Assembly (NCBI RefSeq): GCF_012641515.1
Contig: NZ_JABAHY010000001.1
Location: 434,001-498,000 of the forward strand
Direction of reading: 5' to 3'
DNA length: 64,000 bases
Source: Nesterenkonia sedimenti
GTDB lineage: Bacteria > Actinomycetota > Actinomycetes > Actinomycetales > Micrococcaceae
Shown here: positions 8,572 to 15,803 of the stretch, one piece after another
How the letters are laid out: the number at the start of each line of letters is the position of its first letter
Numbering within the stretch: position 1 is the stretch's first letter
Notes under the pieces: model-generated
Database searches by the model: none
What the model was told of the DNA's origin: nothing
Seen by the model: the letters and a program-made list of their open reading frames with translations, nothing else
Translations under genes and position numbers: made by a program

Positions 8572-9732
8572 CTAGGGCTGGGGTCCGAGGATGAAGTTCG
8601 CTAGGGTGCGGTGGGAGGATTCGTCATCGGAGGGGTGGTGGGTTCCGGCCAGGGCATCCCGGTAGAGCCGGGAGAGCTCCGAGGTCCGGTGATACTGCGC
8701 TCCCCCACTGACACCCAGTGCTGCATCTAGCACTGACCGGGCAGTCCGGGTTGCTGTGGTGCGTAAGGTCACCAGACGCGGGAACCAAGAGGCTCCATGC
8801 TCGGAACCGGCCTCCACATCCTGGGCGACACCGCGCAGCTGAGTATCCAGAGCCAACTGCTGCAGCTGCGCCTCTCCCAGCTTGTAGCGGATATCCGGAT
8901 CCTGGTCCAGGGACTCCCCTGTGGTCAGCGAGCTGCGGGCAGCGGCATGCTCGGCACCCAGCTGCAGGGCCCGGTCACCGATACCGGTATAGACCGCGGC
9001 CAACAGGGTCAGGAATGAGGAGAAGATCGCGAAGACCAGCGGATCCTGGTTCGGCCCGGTGGGCAGTCTGCGCACAATCCTTTCGGCAGGCACCCGGGCG
9101 CCGTCGAGGGCAGTGGCATGTGAATGGGTGGCCCGCATCCCGAGCATGTCCCAGTTCTCGATCAGCTCCCAGCCCTCAGCTTCCCGGGGCAGGAAACCGA
9201 AGATCAGGGGCTTCTCCCCCTCAGCCCCGGTGGCAGCAGTATCCTTGCCGAAGAGCCCCAGTCGGGTCCAGGCAGGTGCCAGGGTGGTGAAGATCTTGGT
9301 CCCGGTGAAGCTCACCGCGCCGTCGTCGTGGATCCGCGCTTGGGTGGTGGAGTCGAAGAGGACCGCGTCATTACCTGCCTCGGAGATCCCGAAGGCGAAG
9401 ATATGCCCCTCGGCTGTCTCAGTGAGCACCTGTTCGAACTCGGCATGTCCCATCGCGACCATCTGGCGGGCCACGGAGACCCACACATGGTGCATATTCA
9501 CCGCCAGGGAAGTCGCCGGAGCATAGGCAGCAAGCAGCCGCTGGGCCTCAACCAGCTGCGGCAGGCTCCAGCCGAGTCCCCCGAAGCCTTCAGGCACCAG
9601 CGCCTTGAGATAACCGGCCTTCTGCAGTTCCGCTAAGTCCTCGGCGCAGAACTCATTGCGCTGGTCATACCCTGGAGCCCGCTGGCGGATACGCTCCAAC
9701 AGCTGACTGGTTAGTACCTCATGAACGCTCAT
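8572..9732 (-). CDS. Acyl-CoA dehydrogenase family flavoprotein
   Basis: 386 residues with the three-part acyl-CoA dehydrogenase fold: an N-terminal helical part with EGFGGLG, a middle beta domain with AFGISEAGND and SFTGTKIFTT, and a helical C-terminal domain with YRDALAGTHHPSDDE. The C-terminal His-rich segment and lack of the classical catalytic Glu pattern are more like the DszC/SfnC monooxygenase-type branch, which uses reduced flavin and oxygen, but I cannot assign a substrate. AAGGAG lies 7 nt before the ATG. It follows the lipoate ligase by 17 nt on the same strand, probably one operon. Confidence 0.8.
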   Translation of the reverse strand: MSVHEVLTSQLLERIRQRAPGYDQRNEFCAEDLAELQKAGYLKALVPEGFGGLGWSLPQLVEAQRLLAAYAPATSLAVNMHHVWVSVARQMVAMGHAEFEQVLTETAEGHIFAFGISEAGNDAVLFDSTTQARIHDDGAVSFTGTKIFTTLAPAWTRLGLFGKDTAATGAEGEKPLIFGFLPREAEGWELIENWDMLGMRATHSHATALDGARVPAERIVRRLPTGPNQDPLVFAIFSSFLTLLAAVYTGIGDRALQLGAEHAAARSSLTTGESLDQDPDIRYKLGEAQLQQLALDTQLRGVAQDVEAGSEHGASWFPRLVTLRTTATRTARSVLDAALGVSGGAQYHRTSELSRLYRDALAGTHHPSDDESSHRTLANFILGPQP

Positions 9733-9749
9733 CTGCCCACTCCTTATCT

Positions 9750-10832
9750 CTACGGGACCCGGGCGGTCCAGGCATCGGTGCCGAACTTCTGGGCCACCAG
9801 CTGCTCAGCACGGGCCAGCTCATGGGGCCGAATACTGGCAACACTGGCCCCATGACGTTCGGCGAATGTCCGGGTGAAGACCTCCATGATCTCCTCACGC
9901 GGCAGACCCGTCTGGCTGCGCAGGGGATCAACGCGTTTCACCGCCGAGCGGTGCCCCTTATCCGAGAGTTTCTCCCTGCCGATCCGCAGCACCTGGGTCA
10001 TCCGTTCGGCGTCGATGTCATAGCTCATGGTCACATGGTGGAGCATCCCGCCATTGGCCAGGCGTTTCTGCGCCGCACCACCGATCTTGCGGCCCTGCCC
10101 CTCGCCCTCGGCGGCGGAGACAATATCGTTCAGGGGCTTGTACTCAGCCTGCACGCCCACCTTGTCCAGGGCCTCCATTACCCAGGAGTCCAGGAAGGGA
10201 TAGGAATCGGCGAAGCTCAGCCCATCCACCAGGGACTGTGGGAAGCACAGGGAGTAGGTGATGCAGTTGCCCGATTCCATGAACATCGCCCCACCGCCGG
10301 AGATACGGCGGACGACGACGGCCTCCAACTCCGCGGCGGCCTCGGCATCGACCTCATTGGCCAAGGATTGGAAGGAGCCGATGACCACTGCCCGCTCCGA
10401 CCAGTCCCAGAGTCGCATCAGCGGTGGCCGCCGGCCTGCGCCGACTTCCTCGGTGAGCACCTGGTCCAGGGCGACATTGAGCTGGATGGGGAGGTTGACC
10501 GCAGGCAGCACCTCCCACTGGTGGTCCTCCCATCCGGTGGCCCGCCCCAGGGCCCGGCGGACTGCAGTGGCCACGGCGGATTCATCGAAACCGATCATCA
10601 GGGTGCCCTCGGGGAGGGCGGCGGTAATCGCTCCGGCGATCTCTTCCCGGGTCGCAGAAACTGGGAGGCCGGTCAGGGCACGGTTGAGGTCCTCCAGGGC
10701 GTCATCGGGTTCGAGAAAGAAATCTCCGTTGATGGACGCTCTGGCGATCCTTGCGGCGTCGTCGTTATCTGTCAGCTCGAGATCGGCGACCACCAGCTTG
10801 CCGCCGGGGACCTTGTACTCACCGTGGGCCAT
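9750..10832 (-). CDS. Lipoate-protein ligase A-like, accessory domain fused at N-terminus
   Basis: 360 residues from ATG 10832. Residues about 5-95 match the accessory (LplB/C-terminal) domain, with KVPGGKLVV near 7-15 and ASINGDFFLEP near 32-42. Residues about 105-360 form the catalytic BPL/LplA domain: RRISGGGAMF at 175-184 binds the lipoyl group and Lys249 in GRKIGGAAQ is the expected active-site lysine. The enzyme would attach lipoate or octanoate to E2 or GcvH proteins in the cytosol. The accessory domain stands before, not after, the catalytic domain as in E. coli. A -10-like TAGGAT 7 nt upstream suggests a leaderless mRNA. Confidence 0.85.
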   Translation of the reverse strand: MAHGEYKVPGGKLVVADLELTDNDDAARIARASINGDFFLEPDDALEDLNRALTGLPVSATREEIAGAITAALPEGTLMIGFDESAVATAVRRALGRATGWEDHQWEVLPAVNLPIQLNVALDQVLTEEVGAGRRPPLMRLWDWSERAVVIGSFQSLANEVDAEAAAELEAVVVRRISGGGAMFMESGNCITYSLCFPQSLVDGLSFADSYPFLDSWVMEALDKVGVQAEYKPLNDIVSAAEGEGQGRKIGGAAQKRLANGGMLHHVTMSYDIDAERMTQVLRIGREKLSDKGHRSAVKRVDPLRSQTGLPREEIMEVFTRTFAERHGASVASIRPHELARAEQLVAQKFGTDAWTARVP

Positions 10833-10839
10833 GGCCCCA

Positions 10840-10845
10840 ATCCTA
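10840..10845 (-). promoter_or_regulatory. Probable -10 box (TAGGAT) for lipoate ligase gene
   Basis: Minus-strand TAGGAT, 7 nt before ATG 10832, with no ribosome-binding site. Confidence 0.45.
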
Positions 10846-10852
10846 CGGCGTG

Positions 10853-11089
10853 TAGACTGGTGCCCTTGTGATGTTCCTACTGTGGACGTCATGCGTCGTA
10901 GGAACGCCCTCCTTTCAGCCCGGTGATTCAACCGCCCATGGGCTTCTGTGATCTTCTCGCGGCGAACCGAGTGCACCGACCGGTGCGTTCGCCACCTGCC
11001 AGACCATCGGCGGCTGCCGCTGTGCCACTGGCGCATCCCGAAAGGCTTATGCCATTACTGCATCACCCACTCTGACCGAGACCGCCCCG
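10853..11089 (+). promoter_or_regulatory. Promoter and possible structured leader of the DEAD-box helicase gene
   Basis: TAGACT at 10853-10858 is a good -10 candidate. A start near 10865 would give a leader of about 220 nt. Near its 5' end is a perfect 8-bp inverted repeat, GTTCCTAC (10873-10880) and GTAGGAAC (10898-10905), with inner GACG/CGTC that could extend the stem. A second small hairpin, GCACCG/CGGTGC, is at 10973-10986, and a nine-codon ATG frame begins at 11049. Long leaders are common in cold-regulated RNA helicase genes; that this one is regulatory is inference. Confidence 0.4.
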
Positions 11090-12409
11090 GTGACCTTCGC
11101 CGAACTCGGCCTCCCTGCCCCGCTGACCCAGGTCCTGGCATCCGACGGCAAATTCACTGCCTTCCCCATCCAGTCCGCGACCCTGGCCGATACGCTCAAC
11201 GGCCGGGATGTGCTGGGCCGCGGAAAGACCGGCTCCGGTAAGACGCTTGCCTTCTCCCTTCCCCTGGTCGCCCGGCTCGGTGAGTCCGGTGCTGCAGCTA
11301 AGCGGCGCCCGCGCCGTCCCCTGGGCCTGGTGCTGGCACCCACCCGTGAGCTGGCCACTCAGATTGAGGCCGTGCTCGCGCCCCTGGCTGCTGCCTATAA
11401 GCTGCGCACCACCACGATCTTCGGCGGGGTCAGCCAGCGCCCGCAGACCAAAGCGCTGGATGCCGGTGTCGATATTGTTGTCGCCTGCCCCGGCCGGTTG
11501 GATGACCTCCTGAAACAGGGCGCCCTGACCCTAGAAGATATAGAGATCACCGTGCTGGACGAGGCCGACCATATGGCTGACCTCGGATTCCTTCCTGTGG
11601 TGACCCGTCTGCTGGCCCAGACTCCGAAGTCCGGTCAGCGGCTGTTCTTCTCTGCGACCCTGGACAATGGCGTGGATAAGCTGGTCAAGCGGTTCCTCAG
11701 CGATCCCCTGACCCACTCCGTGGATGAGGCGACCTCCCATGTTTCGGCAATGACCCACCACGTCTTCGAGGTCCAGCCCGAGGAGAAGAAAGAATTGGTG
11801 GCCACGCTGGCCTCCGGTGCCGGTAAGCGGATCCTCTTCACTCGCACCAAGTATCAGGCCAAGAACCTCGCGAAGAAGCTGACGGCTGCAGGGACTCCAG
11901 CGGTTGACCTGCACGGCAATCTCTCCCAAGCCAAGCGGGATAAGAATCTCGCTGCATTCAATGGTGAGGTCAATGTGCTGGTGGCCACCGATGTTGCCGC
12001 CCGCGGAGTACATGTCGACGGTATCGAGCTAGTGGTCCATGTGGATCCGCCCGCCGAGCATAAGGCGTATCTGCACCGCTCGGGTCGTACCGCTCGTGCA
12101 GGTTCTGCCGGTGATGTGGCCACCGTGATGCTGCCCGAGCAGCGCAAAGACACTCAGGCCCTGCTGCGTAAGGCCGATATCAAGGTCCAGCCACTGGCAG
12201 TCAGCAGCGACTCCCCTGAAGTGGTGGAGCTAGTCGGCGAGCGTGCTCCCTACGTGAAGCCGGCTCCTGCACCGACCCAGAACCAGGGCGGACAGGGCCG
12301 TGGCGGCAGGCGCTCCGGTGGACCCCGCCGCGGTGGCGCACCGCAGTCACGTGGACAGGGTGGACGTAGCCAGAACGGTCGTGGCCAGGGCGGCCGCCGT
12401 CGTCGTTAG
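11090..12409 (+). CDS. DEAD-box ATP-dependent RNA helicase
   Basis: 439 residues if started at GTG 11090. Motifs in order: Q-motif FPIQ (Gln28), Walker A GKTGSGKT at 45-52, PTREL at 84-88, ACPGRL, DEAD at 157-160, SAT at 188-190, ATDVAARG and HRSGRTAR. From about residue 390 the tail is an Arg/Gly/Gln-rich RGG-type RNA-binding extension ending in a run of Arg. It should unwind short RNA duplexes in ribosome assembly or RNA decay. The start is uncertain because no good ribosome-binding site precedes GTG 11090; an unusual ATT at 11054 has a better-placed AAAGG. Its stop overlaps the next gene tail to tail by 4 bp. Confidence 0.93.
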   Translation: MTFAELGLPAPLTQVLASDGKFTAFPIQSATLADTLNGRDVLGRGKTGSGKTLAFSLPLVARLGESGAAAKRRPRRPLGLVLAPTRELATQIEAVLAPLAAAYKLRTTTIFGGVSQRPQTKALDAGVDIVVACPGRLDDLLKQGALTLEDIEITVLDEADHMADLGFLPVVTRLLAQTPKSGQRLFFSATLDNGVDKLVKRFLSDPLTHSVDEATSHVSAMTHHVFEVQPEEKKELVATLASGAGKRILFTRTKYQAKNLAKKLTAAGTPAVDLHGNLSQAKRDKNLAAFNGEVNVLVATDVAARGVHVDGIELVVHVDPPAEHKAYLHRSGRTARAGSAGDVATVMLPEQRKDTQALLRKADIKVQPLAVSSDSPEVVELVGERAPYVKPAPAPTQNQGGQGRGGRRSGGPRRGGAPQSRGQGGRSQNGRGQGGRRRR

Positions 12410-12735
12410 TTGGTCCTGCTCCGGTCCCGGCGCTGGTTGAAGATCAGCAGACTGACTCCGATCAGCAGCAGCGCTACAGCCGCCGTGGCTGCTGGCCAGC
12501 CCGCAAAGGTTCCTGTTTCAGGCAGCGCTCCCGGCTGGCTGGGCTCGGGCTCAGTCTCCTCCACAGCGCATTGCGCCTCAGCCTCTATCTCCTCGGAGAC
12601 CCAGACCTCACCACCGGTGAGGAGGACCGTTCCCGGCCCGCCCTCCGGCACCGTGGAACCATCGGACAAGGTGCATTCCCAGGTGAAGCTGAATTCCGTG
12701 TCCTCATCCAGTGCGCCATCCTCGATCTGGTTCCA
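12406..12735 (-). pseudogene. 3' remnant of an LPXTG cell-wall-anchored surface protein
   Basis: About 110 codons remain. They contain a DUF5979-like beta domain end (EFSFTWEC and a second Cys near AEAQC), a Glu/Pro spacer, the sortase signal LPETG, a membrane helix and a basic Arg-rich tail ending RSRTN. The upstream part of the gene is missing: near 12,721-12,735 the frame runs into an ISL3 transposase fragment in the same direction. The surviving stretch has no signal peptide, so it cannot be displayed. It is best read as the stump of a pilin-like or adhesin-like surface protein cut by an insertion/deletion. Confidence 0.75.
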
Positions 12736-12889
12736 CCACGCGGCACGCGAGGACCGCACGATCCGGTTCAAGTCGTTGTCCGGTCACGCTCAGACCGAGG
12801 CCGTCGAGTCGAGCGAAGGCGGTCAGGTCAGGGCGGCCGAAGCCGGCCGGCGGGGTAGCGTCGGACACATCGAGGTCTTTCGGATGGAT
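12725..12889 (-). mobile_element. N-terminal fragment of an ISL3-family transposase
   Basis: A minus-strand frame reads IHPKDLDVSDATPPAGFG at its start and ends near RAVLACRVVEPD, the characteristic beginning of actinobacterial ISL3 transposases. The first zinc-ribbon Cys pairs that should follow are absent because the frame joins the LPXTG remnant around 12,721-12,735. The first codon is ATC where a start would be expected. No matching inverted repeats were found at either side, so only a scar of the element remains. Confidence 0.6.
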
Positions 12890-13200
12890 GGCGTAGGAAC
12901 CTCCATCGTCGGGAGACCTCGACGTCTATCTGCGGACCGACGCGCCCGGCCGACCTACACCTTCATCTGAGAAGACCCCTGAAACGTCTTCGACGACGAC
13001 GGGACCGGCGAGGAGGAGGGCGCGGTGAGCTAAAGGAATGGAGCTTGCTCGGCTTCGACGCCGCCGCAAGCTCTGGTGAAACGGTCGGTCGTCGTCGGTC
13101 ACCACCGGATGGCGGCGTCCCCCCCCCACGCTCGGCGTTTGCGCAGGTCAGCGGCTCGTTCGCCCAGTGGGCGCATCAAGCGATAGACGCAAAGCCGAAG
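12890..13200. other. Noncoding stretch in the foreign-looking segment
   Basis: Short frames exist on both strands, but none has a recognisable motif, a plausible start or host-like codon use. A run of nine C lies near 13,121-13,129. I see no gene here. Confidence 0.5.
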
Positions 13201-13235
13201 TGATTAGGTCGTCGGTTCGATTCCGACAGTCCGGC
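13201..13235 (+). other. tRNA 3'-end-like sequence (possible attachment site)
   Basis: GTCGG-TTCGATT-CCGAC at 13211-13227 is a perfect T-arm with a 7-base loop, preceded by an AGGTC-type variable region and followed by a 7-base acceptor-like AGTCCGG. No matching 5' half (it would start near CCGGACT) with D-arm and anticodon arm is found in the preceding 150 bp. It is therefore a 3' fragment, the part of a tRNA gene that integrative elements usually carry as their attachment site. The amino acid identity cannot be read. Confidence 0.55.
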
Positions 13236-13277
13236 GAACAGCCCCTGCCCTGCGGAAACGCAGGGCAGGGGCTGTTC
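13236..13277 (+). terminator. Perfect 19-bp hairpin with GAAA loop after the tRNA fragment
   Basis: Bases 13236-13254 pair without mismatch with 13259-13277 around a GAAA tetraloop at 13255-13258. It directly follows the tRNA-like 3' end, as tRNA terminators do. No T-run follows, so it may be a U-less actinobacterial terminator. From its end to 13489 I see no gene. Confidence 0.6.
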
Positions 13278-13489
13278 GGTTCTGGTGGTCGCGCGATGCG
13301 CTGGCCTCACGGCTCTGCCCGACACCGACGTCGCTGTCCTCTGCGACGGACCCCTCGCTGGCTGAGCGCTCGCGGCCGGCATCCTGTCCGTGTGCCGATA
13401 GGCCTCGCACCGCTCGGCAACGCAGCATGGCGTTGCGTCGCGACCTGGCGACGGCTCGGCGGGGCGCGATCCTCTCGTGCGTTGGCGGA

Positions 13490-13801
13490 CTACGGGAGCT
13501 TGGACGCGAGGACGTCGGCCGGCAGGATCTCGGGTGCTGCGCTGAGGAGGTGCTGGTTGGCCTTCAGGGCTGCGACGATGGCGCCGTTGGCGTGGGCGTC
13601 GCGAGCGGCCTCGTCGGGGAATGCATCGAAGATCCAGAAGGTGTCGGCGTGGGTCCTGACCGCGAACCAGACAACCGTTCCTACTTCTTCGTTGGCGAGC
13701 GCGACAGCGCCGGCGAGCAGATCGGCGAGCGCGTCGTGCTGTCCATCGGCCGCGACGATCTTGGCGACGAAGGCATACGGAAGTGATGCGGGTGTTGACA
13801 T
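13490..13801 (-). CDS. Putative quinol monooxygenase, ABM superfamily
   Basis: 103 residues. The fold of the antibiotic-biosynthesis-monooxygenase family is suggested by an initial beta strand (YAFVAKIVA), the helix with ADLLAGAVALA, the second strand with VVWFAVRTH, and the DTFWIFDAFPDEAARDAH segment, which is close to YgiN-type proteins. These small dimeric enzymes oxidise quinols or tetracenomycin-like compounds without cofactor. Codons are rich in TCG and GCG, unlike neighbouring core genes, which supports recent acquisition. It is divergent from a GlxA-type regulator 107 bp away, a likely regulator-target pair. Confidence 0.8.
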   Translation of the reverse strand: MSTPASLPYAFVAKIVAADGQHDALADLLAGAVALANEEVGTVVWFAVRTHADTFWIFDAFPDEAARDAHANGAIVAALKANQHLLSAAPEILPADVLASKLP

Positions 13802-13885
13802 GAGGGACTCTCCTTGACGTCGGGGTTCTTCGTGGGACGAGTTCAGCGTATGACGAGCGAGGGCCGGCGGGAAGTGGCGTATACG

Positions 13886-13895
13886 GCAATATTGC
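13886..13895. promoter_or_regulatory. Palindrome GCAATATTGC between divergent genes
   Basis: A perfect 10-bp palindrome 13 bp before the regulator start and 84 bp from the monooxygenase start. This AT-rich island in GC-rich DNA is a candidate operator or promoter core for the GlxA-type regulator. Confidence 0.4.
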
Positions 13896-13908
13896 TATTG
13901 TTTACGTC

Positions 13909-14850
13909 ATGCGTATCGGACTGATCGCGATCGACGGCTGCTTCGGTTCGGCTATCGCGTCGATCATCGACATCGTGCGGGTGGCCGACGGAGCCCGCGG
14001 CGATGTCGACCCGCGGATCGACCCGATCGAACTCGCCATCCTCGGACCGACACGGCGAGTGACCACGACGGCATCGATGACCCTGTCGGTGGACCACCCG
14101 CTGTCGGAGTCCGCAGAGTTCGACGTGGTCGTCGTCCCTGCGCTTGGAACCCTTACGGCCGACGCTACCAACGACGTCCTCCAGAGCCGAGATGCTCGTT
14201 CGGTCATTGCCTCGCTCGGGCGCCTCGACGAGGCGACCACCCGGATCGCCGCGGCGTGCACCGGCGTGTTCGCTGTCGCCGAGACCGGACGGATGCATCA
14301 TCGGCGGGCGACGACCAGCTGGTTCCTGGGGCCGGAGTTCCTGAAGCGCTATCCTACCGTCGCCCTCGATCTCGACACCATGGTCGTGGTCGACGGGAAC
14401 CTCGTCACCGCCGGCGCCGCGTTCGCCCACATCGACCTCGCGCTCTCACTCGTGCGATCGATCAGCCCCGACCTGGCCCAACACGTCGCCAAGCTCCTCA
14501 TCATCGACGAGCGCCCGTCGCAGGCGGCCTTCGTCGCCTACGAACATCTCCGGCACGAGGACCCGATCGTCATCGAGTTCGAACGCTTTGTGCGCGCCCG
14601 ACTGGACGAACCGTTCAACGTCGCCTTCGTCGCGCAGTCGCTCGGCACCAGCCGGCGCACCCTCGAACGACGAGTCCGTGCGGCGCTCAACCTCACGCCG
14701 CTCGGCTTCGTCCAACGGCTTCGCATCGAACGAGCTCGGCACCTCTCAGCAACCACGGACCTCACCTCCGCCGAGATCGCGCTACGGGTCGGCTACGCAA
14801 ACGCCGAGACTCTGCGCTCCCTCCTGCGCAGGGAGCGACGCCGTTCCTGA
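13909..14850 (+). CDS. GlxA-type transcriptional regulator (DJ-1/PfpI + AraC HTH)
   Basis: 313 residues. Residues 1-190 form a DJ-1/PfpI-like domain with the nucleophile-elbow-like IAAACTGVFAVAETG and a TSWFLGPEF motif; residues about 220-313 form two AraC helix-turn-helix units (FVAQSLGTSRRTLERRV and AEIALRVGYANAETLRSLLRR). This is the GlxA architecture: a sensor-like domain fused to a DNA-binding domain. TCG/GCG-rich codon use sets it apart from the host genes. It probably controls the divergent monooxygenase gene through the short shared intergenic region. Confidence 0.88.
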   Translation: MRIGLIAIDGCFGSAIASIIDIVRVADGARGDVDPRIDPIELAILGPTRRVTTTASMTLSVDHPLSESAEFDVVVVPALGTLTADATNDVLQSRDARSVIASLGRLDEATTRIAAACTGVFAVAETGRMHHRRATTSWFLGPEFLKRYPTVALDLDTMVVVDGNLVTAGAAFAHIDLALSLVRSISPDLAQHVAKLLIIDERPSQAAFVAYEHLRHEDPIVIEFERFVRARLDEPFNVAFVAQSLGTSRRTLERRVRAALNLTPLGFVQRLRIERARHLSATTDLTSAEIALRVGYANAETLRSLLRRERRRS

Positions 14851-14903
14851 CCTATCGCCATGCCTGTAGCTTGTGTCCTAGCTTGGATTGGGAATCGGCC
14901 AAG

Positions 14904-15050
14904 ATGGCGCAGCTGGGTGACGGCGCATTGCGTGCCGCAGAAAAGCTGGGCTTCGACCTGGTCCGGCCCATCACACTGGTTGGTGTGGCCGCCCTGGGTG
15001 AGCCCGATCTGCTGATCGAAGTTGAGGCTACAGCTGTCCTCGCGGATTAG
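14904..15050 (+). pseudogene. 3' remnant of a RidA-family (YjgF/YER057c) gene
   Basis: The frame encodes the C-terminal 48 residues of a RidA-like protein: GDGALRAAEKLG, a VGVAALGEPD turn and the closing strand IEVEATAVL. The first two thirds of the family (about 130 residues) are absent. Host-like codon use returns here, so this is the right-hand host border of the foreign segment; the join lies near 14,880-14,900. An ATG at 14904 could start a peptide, but a stable RidA trimer could not form. Confidence 0.65.
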
Positions 15051-15055
15051 TTTCC

Positions 15056-15502
15056 TCAGAGGCGAGCGGCGACGGCGTCGCGGATTCGCTGGAGATTCAC
15101 TGTGCCGGGGCAGGCCGTTGCCACCACTGCGCTATGCGGGATGATCTGGGTCTGGGGGTTCAGCCCGTATTCCTGGCAGATCCGCACGCAGAGGTCGATG
15201 CTGGTCTGGTAGGTGGATTCACTCGGTGCGCGGTCGGGATCTGCGGAGTGTTCGATGCCGATGCTGCGCTGGTTCATTGCCCAGTTGCCGGCATGCCATG
15301 CGGTGTTGAGCTCACTGACGTACTGGTGGAAGTTTCCCTCCCCGATGCCGTAGTGGGCGCTCACCTGTGAGGCGGGGTCGGCGAAGGTGGCATCGGCTGC
15401 GGCCAGGGTTCCGACGATGTAGTGGATGACGATGCGGTCCACCGGGGTGCCTTCGCGCCCGGCGGTGTAGTTCTCAGTGGTTCGCCAGATGGGTGTAGGC
15501 AT
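15056..15502 (-). CDS. N-acetylmuramoyl-L-alanine amidase domain (Amidase_2/PGRP), separated from its signal by a UGA
   Basis: 148 residues. The amidase_2 fold is shown by VIHYIVGT (zinc His27), QVSAHYGIGEG, TAWHAGN, RSIGIEHSA, and the PHSAVVATACPG end, where His and Cys are the usual second metal-site region. The enzyme would cleave the amide between muramic acid and the stem peptide. The ATG has AAGGGGG 8 nt upstream but no signal peptide. Two codons earlier in the same frame is a UGA that ends a Tat-signal frame, so the exported enzyme seems to have been split by a nonsense codon, or is made by read-through. Confidence 0.75.
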   Translation of the reverse strand: MPTPIWRTTENYTAGREGTPVDRIVIHYIVGTLAAADATFADPASQVSAHYGIGEGNFHQYVSELNTAWHAGNWAMNQRSIGIEHSADPDRAPSESTYQTSIDLCVRICQEYGLNPQTQIIPHSAVVATACPGTVNLQRIRDAVAARL

Positions 15503-15505
15503 CGG

Positions 15506-15775
15506 TCACACCCCCTTCCCGAGGGGGCAGCCCAGCGGGTTGGCCGGGTTCTCCATCTTGCCGCGGTGGTCGTAGTCGGTCTCCCATGAACGCTGGGTTC
15601 GTGCCTGCGTGGACTCCTGGGCTGCGGCAGTGGCCGGGGCTGCGAGTACCGCGCCTCCGGTCACCACGGCGGCGGCTGCTCCGAGGAGGCTGCGGCGGGG
15701 AAAATTGGCCTCGGAATGTTCACTGGACTGATCTCCGGGCTGTACGCCACCCGGTGAGCTCAGTGAGAAGCGCAT
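15506..15775 (-). CDS. Tat signal and N-terminal segment of the same amidase
   Basis: 89 residues from ATG 15775. The twin-arginine motif FPRRSLLG is followed by an Ala/Gly/Val-rich helix and AxA-type cleavage sites near ATAAA. The mature part is only about 40 residues and ends LGCPLGKGV at a UGA. The amidase domain continues in the same frame after one more codon (CCG). I therefore regard 15056-15775 as one gene with a single in-frame stop. A longer start at 15835 would overlap the pcp gene and is unlikely. Confidence 0.55.
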   Translation of the reverse strand: MRFSLSSPGGVQPGDQSSEHSEANFPRRSLLGAAAAVVTGGAVLAAPATAAAQESTQARTQRSWETDYDHRGKMENPANPLGCPLGKGV

Positions 15776-15803
15776 ATACAGCAACCTACGGCAGCTGCTG
15801 CAT

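Noticed and set aside
13204-13428. Short minus-strand protein ending VGIEPTT
   Set aside because: That ending is the typical false translation across a tRNA T-arm; it supports the tRNA fragment, not a gene.
12772-14900. Prophage or complete genomic island
   Set aside because: No integrase, structural phage gene or second attachment site; only about 2 kb of cargo remains.
15500-15510. UGA in the amidase as a selenocysteine codon
   Set aside because: The position is in a linker between signal and domain, no family member needs selenocysteine there, and no SECIS-like element is apparent.
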